DNA of 60,880 bases from Bacillota bacterium. Lineage in GTDB: Bacteria > Bacillota > Clostridia > Acetivibrionales > DTU013. Below, piece by piece: positions 1-6,939 of this stretch. The translations under genes and the position numbers were made by a program. Location of the stretch: positions 1-60,880 of the forward strand of contig JAEZMD010000020.1 in the NCBI GenBank assembly GCA_023435745.1, given 5' to 3'. Every line of letters begins with the position of its first letter. Position 1 is the stretch's first letter. Under the pieces are notes generated by a model. The model saw nothing but the letters and a program-made list of their open reading frames with translations. It was not told the origin of the DNA and searched no databases.

Positions 1-4
1 CGGA

Positions 5-53
5 CGAATTTAGAAAGTTTCAGTCGCTATGCTCCTTCAACTTTCTAAATTCG
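5..53. repeat. 15-bp perfect inverted repeat upstream of hslO
   Basis: Arms at 5-19 and 39-53 are exact reverse complements (CGAATTTAGAAAGTT) around a 19-nt spacer. No T-run follows, so it is not an ordinary terminator when read rightwards. It could be an operator, a processed stem-loop or the end of an upstream element cut by the window edge. Confidence 0.6.
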
Positions 54-129
54 ATAACCACCATGAAGTGAGCGTAAATATTTGAAAGGAGTGTATGATT
101 TAGTTGTCTACTATATCATACAAGTAAGT

Positions 130-1011
130 ATGGAAGATCATATTATCAGAGCGACTGCTGCAGGAGGAGCTATACGCGCCTTTGCGGCTGTTACGGCAGA
201 AATGGTGCAGCAGGCCCATTTAACACACGAAACCTCGGGTGTGGCCTCTGCGGCGCTTGGAAGAACACTTACGGCCGCTGCCATGATGTCAAGGATGATG
301 AAGAACGAACGTGATGTATTGACAATACAAATCAAAGGCGACGGTCCTCTTGGAGGAATAATCGTAGTTACAGATGCCGATTCCAATACACGGGGCTATG
401 TCTACAATCCGCAGGTGTATCTTCCGCTTAATGCGGCCGGTAAGTTTGATGTGGGGCAAGCGGTCGGCAAGAATGGATATATGAATGTCATAAAGGATCT
501 TGGACTTAAGGAGCCATATGTTGGCTATGTAGACCTGGTATCGGGAGAGATCGGCGAGGATATTGCATATTATTTTGCGACATCCGAACAGATTCCGACG
601 GTTGTTGCGCTCGGCGTTCTGGTTGACTCGGATGAAAGTATTGTTACTGCAGGCGGATATCTCATACAGCTGATGCCCGGAGCGGATCAGGAGCTTGTGG
701 AATATCTGGAGGACAAGGTGTTTTTTGCCGACTCTATTACTACGATGCTGACGGATGGACTGGAACCGTCCCAGGTACTTGAAAGACTGCTTGGGGAGAA
801 GGGACTTGAGATTAATGACAGGCTTCCCTGCAGATATCAGTGCAACTGCAGCAGGAGCCGCATGGAGCGAAATCTGATCAGCCTTGGAGTCAAAGAGATT
901 CTCGAGATGGCTGACGAGCAGCATGGAGCGGAATTACAGTGCCATTTTTGCAACAAGAAGTATAATTTTACCGAGAATGAGCTGCGTTCACTGGCGGAGC
1001 CCGCAAAGTAG
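130..1011 (+). CDS. hslO: Hsp33 redox-regulated chaperonin
   Basis: Hsp33 is a cytoplasmic holdase chaperone switched on by oxidation. This 293-residue protein has the family layout. An N-terminal substrate-binding region holds the SAALGRTLTA motif, and the C-terminal redox switch has a CxC (QCNC) followed about 30 residues later by CxxC (CHFC), the four zinc-binding cysteines. The frame is open back to a TTG at 82. I chose ATG 130 because MEDHIIRATAAGGAIRAF matches where Hsp33 proteins begin. Only a weak ribosome site precedes that ATG, whereas an AAAGGAG lies at 85-91, so the start is less certain than the identity. A tRNA cluster with its own promoter follows. Confidence 0.95.
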   Translation: MEDHIIRATAAGGAIRAFAAVTAEMVQQAHLTHETSGVASAALGRTLTAAAMMSRMMKNERDVLTIQIKGDGPLGGIIVVTDADSNTRGYVYNPQVYLPLNAAGKFDVGQAVGKNGYMNVIKDLGLKEPYVGYVDLVSGEIGEDIAYYFATSEQIPTVVALGVLVDSDESIVTAGGYLIQLMPGADQELVEYLEDKVFFADSITTMLTDGLEPSQVLERLLGEKGLEINDRLPCRYQCNCSRSRMERNLISLGVKEILEMADEQHGAELQCHFCNKKYNFTENELRSLAEPAK

Positions 1012-1096
1012 GCTGCTTGTGGGGCTCTGCAAATGGCTCTGAAATAGCCAGGCAGAATTCTGGCACAATTATCTGATTAAAAAATGCATTTTGTTA

Positions 1097-1125
1097 TTGA
1101 CTTTGAAATGTTATTTTTGTATACT
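1097..1125 (+). promoter_or_regulatory. Sigma-A promoter of the tRNA cluster
   Basis: TTGACT (1097-1102), a 17-nt spacer and TATACT (1120-1125) lie about 30 nt before tRNA-Val. Position and near-consensus boxes suggest that this drives all five tRNA genes. Confidence 0.8.
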
Positions 1126-1155
1126 ATGTATTGTCGCTCGACGCGAGAGATACAA

Positions 1156-1231
1156 GGGCGCTTAGCTCAGCTGGGGGAGCACCTGCCTTACAAGCAGGGG
1201 GTCATAGGTTCGAGCCCTATAGTGCCCACCA
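1156..1231 (+). tRNA. tRNA-Val (anticodon TAC)
   Basis: A 76-nt cloverleaf with encoded CCA. The anticodon stem CCTGC/GCAGG encloses loop CTTACAA, giving TAC. The T-arm has GGTTCGAGCCC and the acceptor GGGCGCT pairs with AGTGCCC. First gene of the cluster. Confidence 0.98.
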
Positions 1232-1233
1232 AA

Positions 1234-1259
1234 GCTTATCAGCCGAAGGCTGTATAAGC
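1234..1259. repeat. tRNA-spacer hairpin, copy 1
   Basis: GCTTAT at 1234-1239 pairs with ATAAGC at 1254-1259. The inner stem CAGCC/GGCTG has loop GAA, with one unpaired T on the 3' side. Same architecture as the copies at 1294 and 1499, but with a different inner-stem sequence. Confidence 0.75.
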
Positions 1260-1293
1260 AACATCTGTGGATTTTTGCCCCCGCAAGAATCCT

Positions 1294-1321
1294 GGTTTAT
1301 CCGCCATAGGCGGTATAAGCC
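1294..1321. repeat. tRNA-spacer hairpin, copy 2
   Basis: Outer arms GGTTTAT and ATAAGCC pair with one G-T wobble. The inner stem CCGCC/GGCGG has loop ATA, again with one bulged T. It lies between tRNA-Val and tRNA-Asp. Confidence 0.75.
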
Positions 1322-1340
1322 GCGTCGCACAGCGATATTT

Positions 1341-1417
1341 GGCCCGGTAGTTCAGTTGGTTAGAACGCTAGCCTGTCACGCTAGAGGTCGAGGGTTCGAG
1401 TCCCTTCCGGGTCGCCA
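1341..1417 (+). tRNA. tRNA-Asp (anticodon GTC)
   Basis: A 77-nt cloverleaf with CCA encoded. The anticodon arm CTAGC-CTGTCAC-GCTAG gives GTC. The acceptor GGCCCGG pairs with CCGGGTC, and the T-loop is TTCGAGT. Only 3 nt separate it from tRNA-Phe. Confidence 0.98.
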
Positions 1418-1420
1418 AAT

Positions 1421-1496
<76 letters not shown>

Positions 1497-1498
1497 AT

Positions 1499-1524
1499 GC
1501 TTATCCGCTACTAGCGGTATAAGC
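1499..1524. repeat. tRNA-spacer hairpin, copy 3
   Basis: Outer arms GCTTAT and ATAAGC, inner stem CCGCT/AGCGG, loop ACT, one bulged T. It follows tRNA-Phe directly. Compared with copies 1 and 2, stem changes occur on both sides so that pairing is kept. Confidence 0.75.
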
Positions 1525-1567
1525 TACCGTTAAAAAGCTTCAAGCATTGAGACTTGTCGTTTAATTT

Positions 1568-1642
1568 GCGGGATTAACTCAGTGGTAGAGTGTCACCTTG
1601 CCAAGGTGAAAGTCGCGAGTCCGAATCTCGTATCCCGCTCCA
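1568..1642 (+). tRNA. tRNA-Gly (anticodon GCC)
   Basis: A 75-nt cloverleaf with CCA. The anticodon arm TCACC-TTGCCAA-GGTGA gives GCC. The acceptor GCGGGAT pairs with ATCCCGC. Confidence 0.98.
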
Positions 1643-1659
1643 AACATAGTGCAGTAAAG

Positions 1660-1707
1660 GAAACTGGATGGCAGAGGCCGAATAAAAGGCTTCAAGAATC
1701 CAGTTTC
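1660..1707. repeat. Inverted repeat between tRNA-Gly and tRNA-Cys
   Basis: GAAACTGGAT (1660-1669) and ATCCAGTTTC (1698-1707) are perfect reverse complements, with a small GCC/GGC helix inside. It is another hairpin in a tRNA spacer but unlike the 26-28 nt family. It may guide processing of the polycistronic tRNA transcript. Confidence 0.6.
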
Positions 1708-1722
1708 TGGTCTGTACGGCAT

Positions 1723-1797
1723 GGCGCCATAGCCAAGTGGTAAGGCAAGGGTCTGCAAAACCCTCATTCCCCGGTCCAAATCCGGGTGGCGCCTCCA
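1723..1797 (+). tRNA. tRNA-Cys (anticodon GCA)
   Basis: A 75-nt cloverleaf with CCA. The anticodon arm AGGGT-CTGCAAA-ACCCT gives GCA. The acceptor GGCGCCA pairs with TGGCGCC. Last gene of the cluster. Its 3' half is duplicated at 4827-4874, which suggests use as an integration site. Confidence 0.98.
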
Positions 1798-1802
1798 AAA
1801 AG

Positions 1803-1845
1803 AAATCCCTGAAGTGCTTGAAATAAGCGGTTCAGGGATTTTTGA
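1803..1845 (+). terminator. Terminator after the tRNA cluster
   Basis: AAATCCCTGAA (1803-1813) pairs with TTCAGGGATTT (1831-1841), followed by T-rich sequence. It ends the tRNA operon just after tRNA-Cys. Confidence 0.85.
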
Positions 1846-2474
1846 TTTTTAATGCCGTCCATCAAAACAGTAACTATTGTTAATTTTTGAACCTTTGTAG
1901 AGCTCTTATTGTAGTAATGATTGTAATAGGATATTGACAAATGATGTCATGCTCAATAAGTTGAATAAACAAGGGTTTTATGTTATAAACTGGAGGGCTA
2001 TATGGGAAAAAGGCTCATTGAGATGGTAGTATTACATAACGTAAAAACGGACTATGGAATGCAGAATACATATAGGATATAGTCTTGCAAACAATGAAAA
2101 AACTTACAACGCCTTTAATGCCGTTTTTAATATAATATCGCTAGAGATGATTTAGATAAAATTCTGTAGCATATGGAAATAAATTATCGAGGCTAGCATA
2201 AAAATTTTCAATGACGCAAAATCTGAACATAAAAGTCAGCAGGAGCATTATAATGAGCTTTCTAACCAGCTCGTCACGGAGGCTCATGATATGGGGCGAG
2301 AAATTTCTAAAAGAGAGATTTGTAACACCATTGGGTAAAGAGGATAACTCAATCTGCAGAAGGTAGCATGTGAAAAATAGCAGAGATATAATGGGAAATC
2401 GGTAGATTAGAGTCAGTAAGGATATTTGATAGAGCAATCTGCTCCTTATTAATATGGGAAATAATGAGAAGTAC
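1846..2474. other. Gene-poor left part of the island
   Basis: No full-length gene is evident. A 26-codon frame at 2002-2082 (ATG with TGGAGGG 9 nt upstream) may be a small gene or a truncated start. A longer coding remnant is listed at 2183-2338. The rest looks like non-coding, A/T-rich decay. Confidence 0.4.
2183..2338 (+). pseudogene. Coding remnant, about 51 codons, no start
   Basis: This frame opens after a TAA at 2180 and runs to TAA 2336-2338. It has protein-like composition, with charged helical text such as IKIFNDAKSEHKSQQEHYNE, but no start codon with a ribosome site. It may be the tail of a lost recombination or mobilisation gene. I cannot name the family. Confidence 0.3.
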
Positions 2475-2502
2475 TTGACACAGAACATTTGTTTGGTATA
2501 TT
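2475..2502 (+). promoter_or_regulatory. Promoter of the HD/YwgA-like pair
   Basis: TTGACA (2475-2480), a 16-nt spacer and TATATT (2497-2502). Transcription would begin near 2509, leaving a leader of about 100 nt before the ATG at 2613. Confidence 0.7.
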
Positions 2503-2612
2503 ATTATTGCATAACAACGTATAACAAATAAAATTTATGCAGGATTTTACCATCTTTTGTAGAATAAAATCACAAGATATATGATTTTTATTAGTGCAAA
2601 GGATGGAAAAAG

Positions 2613-4109
2613 ATGTTAGAGAATGGGGAGTGTTATGAATTTCGAGATCCAATCCATGGAATGATTTGTGTTAATGAACTTGAGAGAGAATTAATAAATT
2701 CATCAGCCTTTCAAAGACTTCGAAACATAAGACAACTAGCCACAACAAATACAGTATATCATGGTGCAGAACACACTAGATTTGGACACAGCCTTGGAGT
2801 TATGCATATAGCTGGCATGGCGCTTGAAATATTAAAAGAAAAAGAACCTCTTAAGTCGAAAATAACAGATGAGAATGAGTATTATCGACTTAAATATATG
2901 CTCCGCCTTGCCGCTTTACTTCATGATATTGGTCATGCGCCATTTTCTCATGCTGGTGAAGATCTGTTTCCTAATGTTAAAGACGTAGATGGTTCTGAGG
3001 GAACAGGTCATGAAGTTTATACCAGACTGATTATTGACCAGAAGCTTTCAGATATAATAAATAAGTTTTATGATAAAACTGGAGTAAAGACTGGTGATGT
3101 TTTAGGATTACTAAAAGGAAACACTCGCGATAATAATTATAGGTTTTTATATGATATAATAAGTGGGCAGTTAGATGCAGATAAAATGGATTATCTACTT
3201 AGAGATAGTCATTACTGTGGAGTAAATTATGGATTGTATGACCTAAATAAATTGCTTAACTCGTTGTGCATTTGCGAATCGCAAAACGGAGACTGGCAGT
3301 TAGGGATACTTTCCAATGGCATATATTCTGTTGAGGAGTTTGTGTATGCTAGATACTGGATGTTTCTACAGGTCTATTTTCATAAAACGAGAAGAATATA
3401 TGATAGATATCTAATAAAATTTCTTGAAACTGTATACAAGAAATACCCAGATAATATTGATAAGTATTTAGAGTTGGATGACAACGATGTACTACAAGCA
3501 ATAAAAAATCGAAAGGATGCTACAAATGAAATCTGGGCAAAGAATCTCTATTATAGAAGACATTTGAGCGAAGCTTTTATTTCACCCTCTGCACAGATTA
3601 ATGATGATAACGAGTTAGACAGGATTGCTTGGACGATAGATAAATTTAAAGAGGATTTTAATTATAATGAAGATGCTGATGAATTTTACGTAGATCAGGC
3701 TTACAGTTCAACAGCTAGGGACTTAATTAGCATACCGCATTACATTTCCGGTGAAGCAGAGGAGGAAGAGGAGAGTCCCTCTAATAAAGAAATCAAATTA
3801 CCTGCAATACCCGTGAAAGACAAGCATACACATGAAGTTAAAAGAATCCAGGATTACTCAATACCATTGAGGGGTATATCAAATAAAAGAATAAATATAT
3901 TACGTGTTTATTCAACAAAAGAAAAAATTGATGATGTTAAAGGATATTGCAACGAATGTTTTACCAAAGGCTACGATACATATAGGATAGAAAGTGAAAA
4001 AACAAAACAGAAACTGGAAGAAGCGGAGATACAGTACAAGGCTCTGCAGCAACAAGTAGAAAATGCGAATAAGGCAGCTGAAGCCAGGAAGAGTCGATAT
4101 AACAGATAA
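2613..4109 (+). CDS. HD-domain phosphohydrolase (YwfO/dGTPase-like)
   Basis: 498 residues, cytoplasmic, with the features of the HD hydrolase branch that includes B. subtilis YwfO and SAMHD1/dGTPase-type enzymes. RDPIHG is at residues 11-16, followed by H54-T-R-F-G-H59, then the HD pair H104-D105 in LLHDIGHAPFSH, and a later D in DADKMDYLLRD. These can build a metal site for phosphate-ester or nucleotide hydrolysis; the substrate is unknown. The C-terminus (after about residue 380) adds an acidic linker and a charged, probably coiled-coil tail rich in E, K and Q. GGATGG (2601-2606) precedes ATG 2613. The 30-nt gap to the next gene implies an operon. A/T-rich codon use fits acquisition with the island. 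Confidence 0.85.
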   Translation: MLENGECYEFRDPIHGMICVNELERELINSSAFQRLRNIRQLATTNTVYHGAEHTRFGHSLGVMHIAGMALEILKEKEPLKSKITDENEYYRLKYMLRLAALLHDIGHAPFSHAGEDLFPNVKDVDGSEGTGHEVYTRLIIDQKLSDIINKFYDKTGVKTGDVLGLLKGNTRDNNYRFLYDIISGQLDADKMDYLLRDSHYCGVNYGLYDLNKLLNSLCICESQNGDWQLGILSNGIYSVEEFVYARYWMFLQVYFHKTRRIYDRYLIKFLETVYKKYPDNIDKYLELDDNDVLQAIKNRKDATNEIWAKNLYYRRHLSEAFISPSAQINDDNELDRIAWTIDKFKEDFNYNEDADEFYVDQAYSSTARDLISIPHYISGEAEEEEESPSNKEIKLPAIPVKDKHTHEVKRIQDYSIPLRGISNKRINILRVYSTKEKIDDVKGYCNECFTKGYDTYRIESEKTKQKLEEAEIQYKALQQQVENANKAAEARKSRYNR

Positions 4110-4139
4110 TTTATATAAAATAGATTGTGGAGGAGAGTT

Positions 4140-4652
4140 ATGAATATCTATAGTGTAACATCTTATCTTGTAGAGAGCATGGGTAAAATTAGGGGTAAAA
4201 AAGCATTTCAAAAGCTGATTTATTTTTCAAAAGCTATGGGGGTTCCGCTTACTGAGAGCTACAAAATGTACTATTATGGACCATACAGTGAACAAGTAGC
4301 AGATGAATTAGAAGCATGTGTTGGACTAGGCATTCTTGATAAGGACGACGAATCTTTTAACTTTATCTCTGGTGAAAAAAGCAAGGAAACCCTTGAACAA
4401 TATTCCGATTCTATAAATGAGTACAAAGATAGATTAAACAAGGTCGTTGAATACTTTGGCGGATGTGATCCTATGACTTTGGAAATTCTAGCTACTACGC
4501 ATTTTATTTATAATAACATGAAGCATTTATATGATATTACGGATAAAGAAAATATAATTAAGGAAGTGGAGCAAGTTAAATATCCGAAATTTTCAAAGGA
4601 TGAAATACTTTCTGCATATAAAAAATTGGAGAGCATCGAATTACTTACATAA
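4140..4652 (+). CDS. YwgA/Panacea-like protein, partner of the HD gene
   Basis: 170 residues. ATG 4140 is preceded by a strong GGAGGAG; an in-frame TTG at 4125 lies before that site and was not used. The N-terminal half has the pattern seen in the YwgA and Panacea (SocA/DUF4065-like) families: GKKAFQKLIYFSK, then YYYGPYSEQVADELE, with a Gly-x-Leu turn after it. Panacea proteins are known as promiscuous antitoxins that neutralise unrelated toxins, and YwgA-type genes commonly accompany YwfO-type HD genes. The fold call is moderate. The idea that it controls the HD enzyme is inference from the operon, the small size and the island setting. Confidence 0.65.
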   Translation: MNIYSVTSYLVESMGKIRGKKAFQKLIYFSKAMGVPLTESYKMYYYGPYSEQVADELEACVGLGILDKDDESFNFISGEKSKETLEQYSDSINEYKDRLNKVVEYFGGCDPMTLEILATTHFIYNNMKHLYDITDKENIIKEVEQVKYPKFSKDEILSAYKKLESIELLT

Positions 4653-4826
4653 GATAGCAGATATGTAAGGGTTTATTATCGGTAAGGGTAAGGGTTTTTC
4701 CTACCGACAATCCTACCGACACCTTTTACAAAAAAATGGCCTATTTTTAGCAAACTGTAAAAACCTCAGAAACCGCTTATATCAACTGCTCCAAATCGTC
4801 GCAGATTTTTATAAATCATGCTTTAC

Positions 4827-4874
4827 GGGTCTGCAAAACCCTCATTCCCCGGTTCAAATCTAGGTTGCGCCCAC
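4827..4874 (+). pseudogene. tRNA-Cys 3'-half remnant (putative att site)
   Basis: 4827-4853 is identical to 1749-1775 of tRNA-Cys. The continuation keeps CAAATC, GGT and GCGCC but has substitutions in the T-arm and acceptor. The 5' half of the tRNA is absent. It is not a functional tRNA and is best read as the displaced end of the integration target. Confidence 0.8.
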
Positions 4875-4903
4875 AAATCTAGAAACTGATATTAATCCAA
4901 AGA

Positions 4904-4940
4904 AAAGAAACCGTTTCAGGCTGAGATGGTTTCTTTGTGT
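4904..4940 (+). terminator. Terminator-like hairpin after the tRNA-Cys remnant
   Basis: AAAGAAACC (4904-4912) pairs with GGTTTCTTT (4928-4936), followed by a short T-rich stretch. This may be the original terminator of the tRNA operon, displaced by the island. From 4941 to 5148 I see no other gene or clear signal. Confidence 0.6.
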
Positions 4941-5148
4941 TTAAAGGGAAATTGTGTGAAGACGTAATAACTGTAGCGAGACAGTAGTGGGAATTAACCT
5001 GACTCAATCTAAGCATATCAAGTGGTTGTTATTAACAAATAAATAAATTATAATGATTTGTAATAAATATAGCACCAATGCTCCTCAATTTATAGGTAAT
5101 GTTATTGAGATGGAGAAAGTTTATCCAGTATTTATTAAGGAGAATAGG

Positions 5149-5592
5149 ATGGAGATAATTGAAGTAAAAAGAAATAAAAAAGAATATATTGACTTGCTTT
5201 TACTTGCTGATGAGCAGGAAGATATGATAGATAAGTATCTTGAAAAAGGAGATATGTTTATATTGATTGATAACGGTCTAAAAGCAGAATGTGTTGTTAC
5301 AAAAGAAAGTGAAGGAGTGTACGAACTAAAAAATATTGCTACGTTTCCTGAGTTTCAAGGGAAAGGATATGGAACAACGCTCATAAAATATATTCTTAAC
5401 CACTATACTGATTGCGAAACGATGTATGTAGGGACTGGGGATAGCACAGTAACAATTCCGTTTTATAAGAAGTGTGGTTTTAAGGAATCTCATAGAATAA
5501 AGAATTTTTTCATCGATAATTATGATCATCCTATGTATGAAGACGAAAAACGCTTGGTAGATATGGTTTATTTGAAATGGGCTAGGCAATAA
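5149..5592 (+). CDS. GNAT family N-acetyltransferase
   Basis: 147 residues of the GNAT fold, transferring an acetyl group from acetyl-CoA to an amine; the substrate is unknown. The acetyl-CoA loop is seen as FQGKGYGTTLIKYIL, preceded by the beta-strand text LKNIATFPE and followed by FYKKCGFKESHR near the end. ATG 5149 has AAGGAG 6 nt upstream and begins MEIIEVKRNKKEYIDLLLLA, as related proteins do. The frame is open 32 codons further upstream to 5053 without a good ribosome site. A/T-rich like the island and the pseudogene that follows. Confidence 0.8.
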   Translation: MEIIEVKRNKKEYIDLLLLADEQEDMIDKYLEKGDMFILIDNGLKAECVVTKESEGVYELKNIATFPEFQGKGYGTTLIKYILNHYTDCETMYVGTGDSTVTIPFYKKCGFKESHRIKNFFIDNYDHPMYEDEKRLVDMVYLKWARQ

Positions 5593-5652
5593 AGAATGTA
5601 TAATATTCGGTTAAATTCGAAGAAAATCAAAATAACTGGAGGTAATTGGATA

Positions 5653-5946
5653 ATGAAACCGTGGTATGAAAAATTATTTGAGAATTATGGAGAGCAATAT
5701 GATAAAGAGCCTTTTGCTCAGGGGACTAAAGGTGAATGTGTATGTCACTGCCTTTATAGATGATGATGGAAATGAACATAAGATTGAGTGCAATGAAAGA
5801 TATTATATACCAAGTGAGATATACTGGCTTTTAAAATCTCTGGGTTTTAAAAAATCGATATATTCGGTGCTAAACTTGGGGCTTACTCAAGAGGTGACAA
5901 GCTCATCACAAAAGATTACAAAATGCTTGTTGTAGCTAAAAAGTAG
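5653..5946 (+). pseudogene. Class I SAM methyltransferase, deleted and frameshifted
   Basis: The start at ATG 5653 follows GGAGG and encodes MKPWYEKLFENYGEQYD...QGTKGEC, the N-terminus of small class I SAM-dependent methyltransferases. At about 5740 the sequence jumps to a different frame encoding TAFIDDDGNEHKIECNERYY, then PSEIYWLLKSLGFKK, the C-terminal part of such enzymes. The SAM-binding core (GxGxG region) is missing. A second frame change in the A-run near 5850 moves the true tail (IDIFGAKLGAYSRGDK, ending at TAG 5944-5946) out of frame. So one internal deletion and one indel have destroyed the gene. Order and spacing of both ends make the call firm. Confidence 0.8.
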
Positions 5947-6243
5947 CTAATGCCCGGCTCTTATGCATAGTTTCAGCAATGCTTTGATGGTCGGGGGAGG
6001 ATATACGTTTACCGCATTGTTCTCCTAAAGCCAATTCTGTAAGGATTTCGTAAGAAAACCATCTATTAATATGTAAGATTTAGCTGTTATCATGTTATAT
6101 AGGATATATCCAAATAAATTCATCTAAAACAAAACAAAGGTGGTAGAATAAGGGGGAAGTCGCACTTGCGCGGGTTTGCCTAAGAGGATAAACAATGATG
6201 TATGCCTCTTTTACTGGTGTTTATTTTATAACGGGGGTTAGTT
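5947..6243. promoter_or_regulatory. Leader of the two-component operon
   Basis: About 300 nt without a gene. GTAAGGATTTCGTAAG near 6038-6053 contains two GTAAG half-sites 11 nt apart, resembling binding sites of OmpR/VanR-type regulators, so it may be an autoregulatory site. A short AAGAGG/CCTCTT hairpin lies at 6182-6210. No promoter could be fixed with confidence. Confidence 0.35.
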
Positions 6244-6939
6244 ATGAGCATGTACAATATACTGGTGTGTGATGATGACAGGGCTATTGTCAATGCACTG
6301 GAGATCTATTTGAAGCAGGATGGTTATACGGTGTTTAAGTCCTATGACGGTAACGGAGCCTTGAAAATAATCGAGGAGAGCGACATCCACCTCATTATTC
6401 TGGATATCATGATGCCTGGGCTTGATGGACTTATGACTACTGTAAAGGTACGGGAGAAACACAATATTCCTATAATCCTGCTTTCAGCCAAATCTCAGGA
6501 TACGGACAAAATTGCAGGGCTCAACTTCGGTGCGGATGACTATGTCACAAAACCATTTAGCCATCTTGAGCTGCTGGCCAGAGTAAAATCCCAGATGCGA
6601 AGGTATACACAGCTTGGAAGCATGGAACAGAAAGCCGGAGTGCTTAAAACAGGCGGGCTTATGCTGGATGATGAATTGAAAGAGGTACGGGTGGATGGTG
6701 AGCTGATTAAAGTGACACCTATCGAGTATCGCATCATTAAGCTTCTTATGGAAAACCCGGGCAAAGTGTTTTCCATGAGTGAAATTTATGAACGGGTTTG
6801 GAATGAACCGTCGTTTTCCGTTGAGAACACGGTAGCCGTCCATGTGAGGCGTATACGGGAAAAGCTTGAAATCAATCCGAAGGAACCAAAATATTTAAAG
6901 GTGGTGTGGGGAATTGGATACAAAATCGAGAAATATTAA
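6244..6939 (+). CDS. OmpR/VanR-family response regulator
   Basis: 231 residues. The receiver domain (1-120) has the acidic pair D10/D11, phospho-acceptor D54 in LIILDIMMPG and K103 in DDYVTKPF. A winged-helix OmpR-type DNA-binding domain follows (about 130-231), with EYRIIKLLMENPG, VFSMSEIYERVW and VHVRRIREKLE, ending GIGYKIEKY. This is the VanR-like branch. ATG 6244 follows GGGGGT; a second ATG at 6250 is also possible. It overlaps the kinase gene by 26 nt, so the two form one operon. The signal is unknown. The glycosidase downstream may be a target, but no evidence here proves that. Confidence 0.93.
   Translation: MSMYNILVCDDDRAIVNALEIYLKQDGYTVFKSYDGNGALKIIEESDIHLIILDIMMPGLDGLMTTVKVREKHNIPIILLSAKSQDTDKIAGLNFGADDYVTKPFSHLELLARVKSQMRRYTQLGSMEQKAGVLKTGGLMLDDELKEVRVDGELIKVTPIEYRIIKLLMENPGKVFSMSEIYERVWNEPSFSVENTVAVHVRRIREKLEINPKEPKYLKVVWGIGYKIEKY

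Larger units (their letters stand above)
1749..4874. mobile_element. Probable 3.1-kb genomic island at tRNA-Cys
   Basis: The 27-nt block 1749-1775 (anticodon and start of the T-arm of tRNA-Cys) recurs exactly at 4827-4853. A diverged copy of the rest of the tRNA 3' end follows to 4874. Such a direct repeat of a tRNA 3' end is the usual footprint of site-specific integration. The enclosed DNA is visibly A/T-richer than hslO or the genes after 6.2 kb. It holds an HD-domain gene, a YwgA/Panacea-like gene, a coding remnant and no intact integrase. Inference: an old or satellite-type island that has lost its integrase or is moved in trans. Confidence 0.6.

Noticed and set aside
4827..4874. A second functional tRNA-Cys
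   Set aside because: The 5' half (acceptor strand and D-arm) is absent and the T-arm and acceptor carry mismatches.
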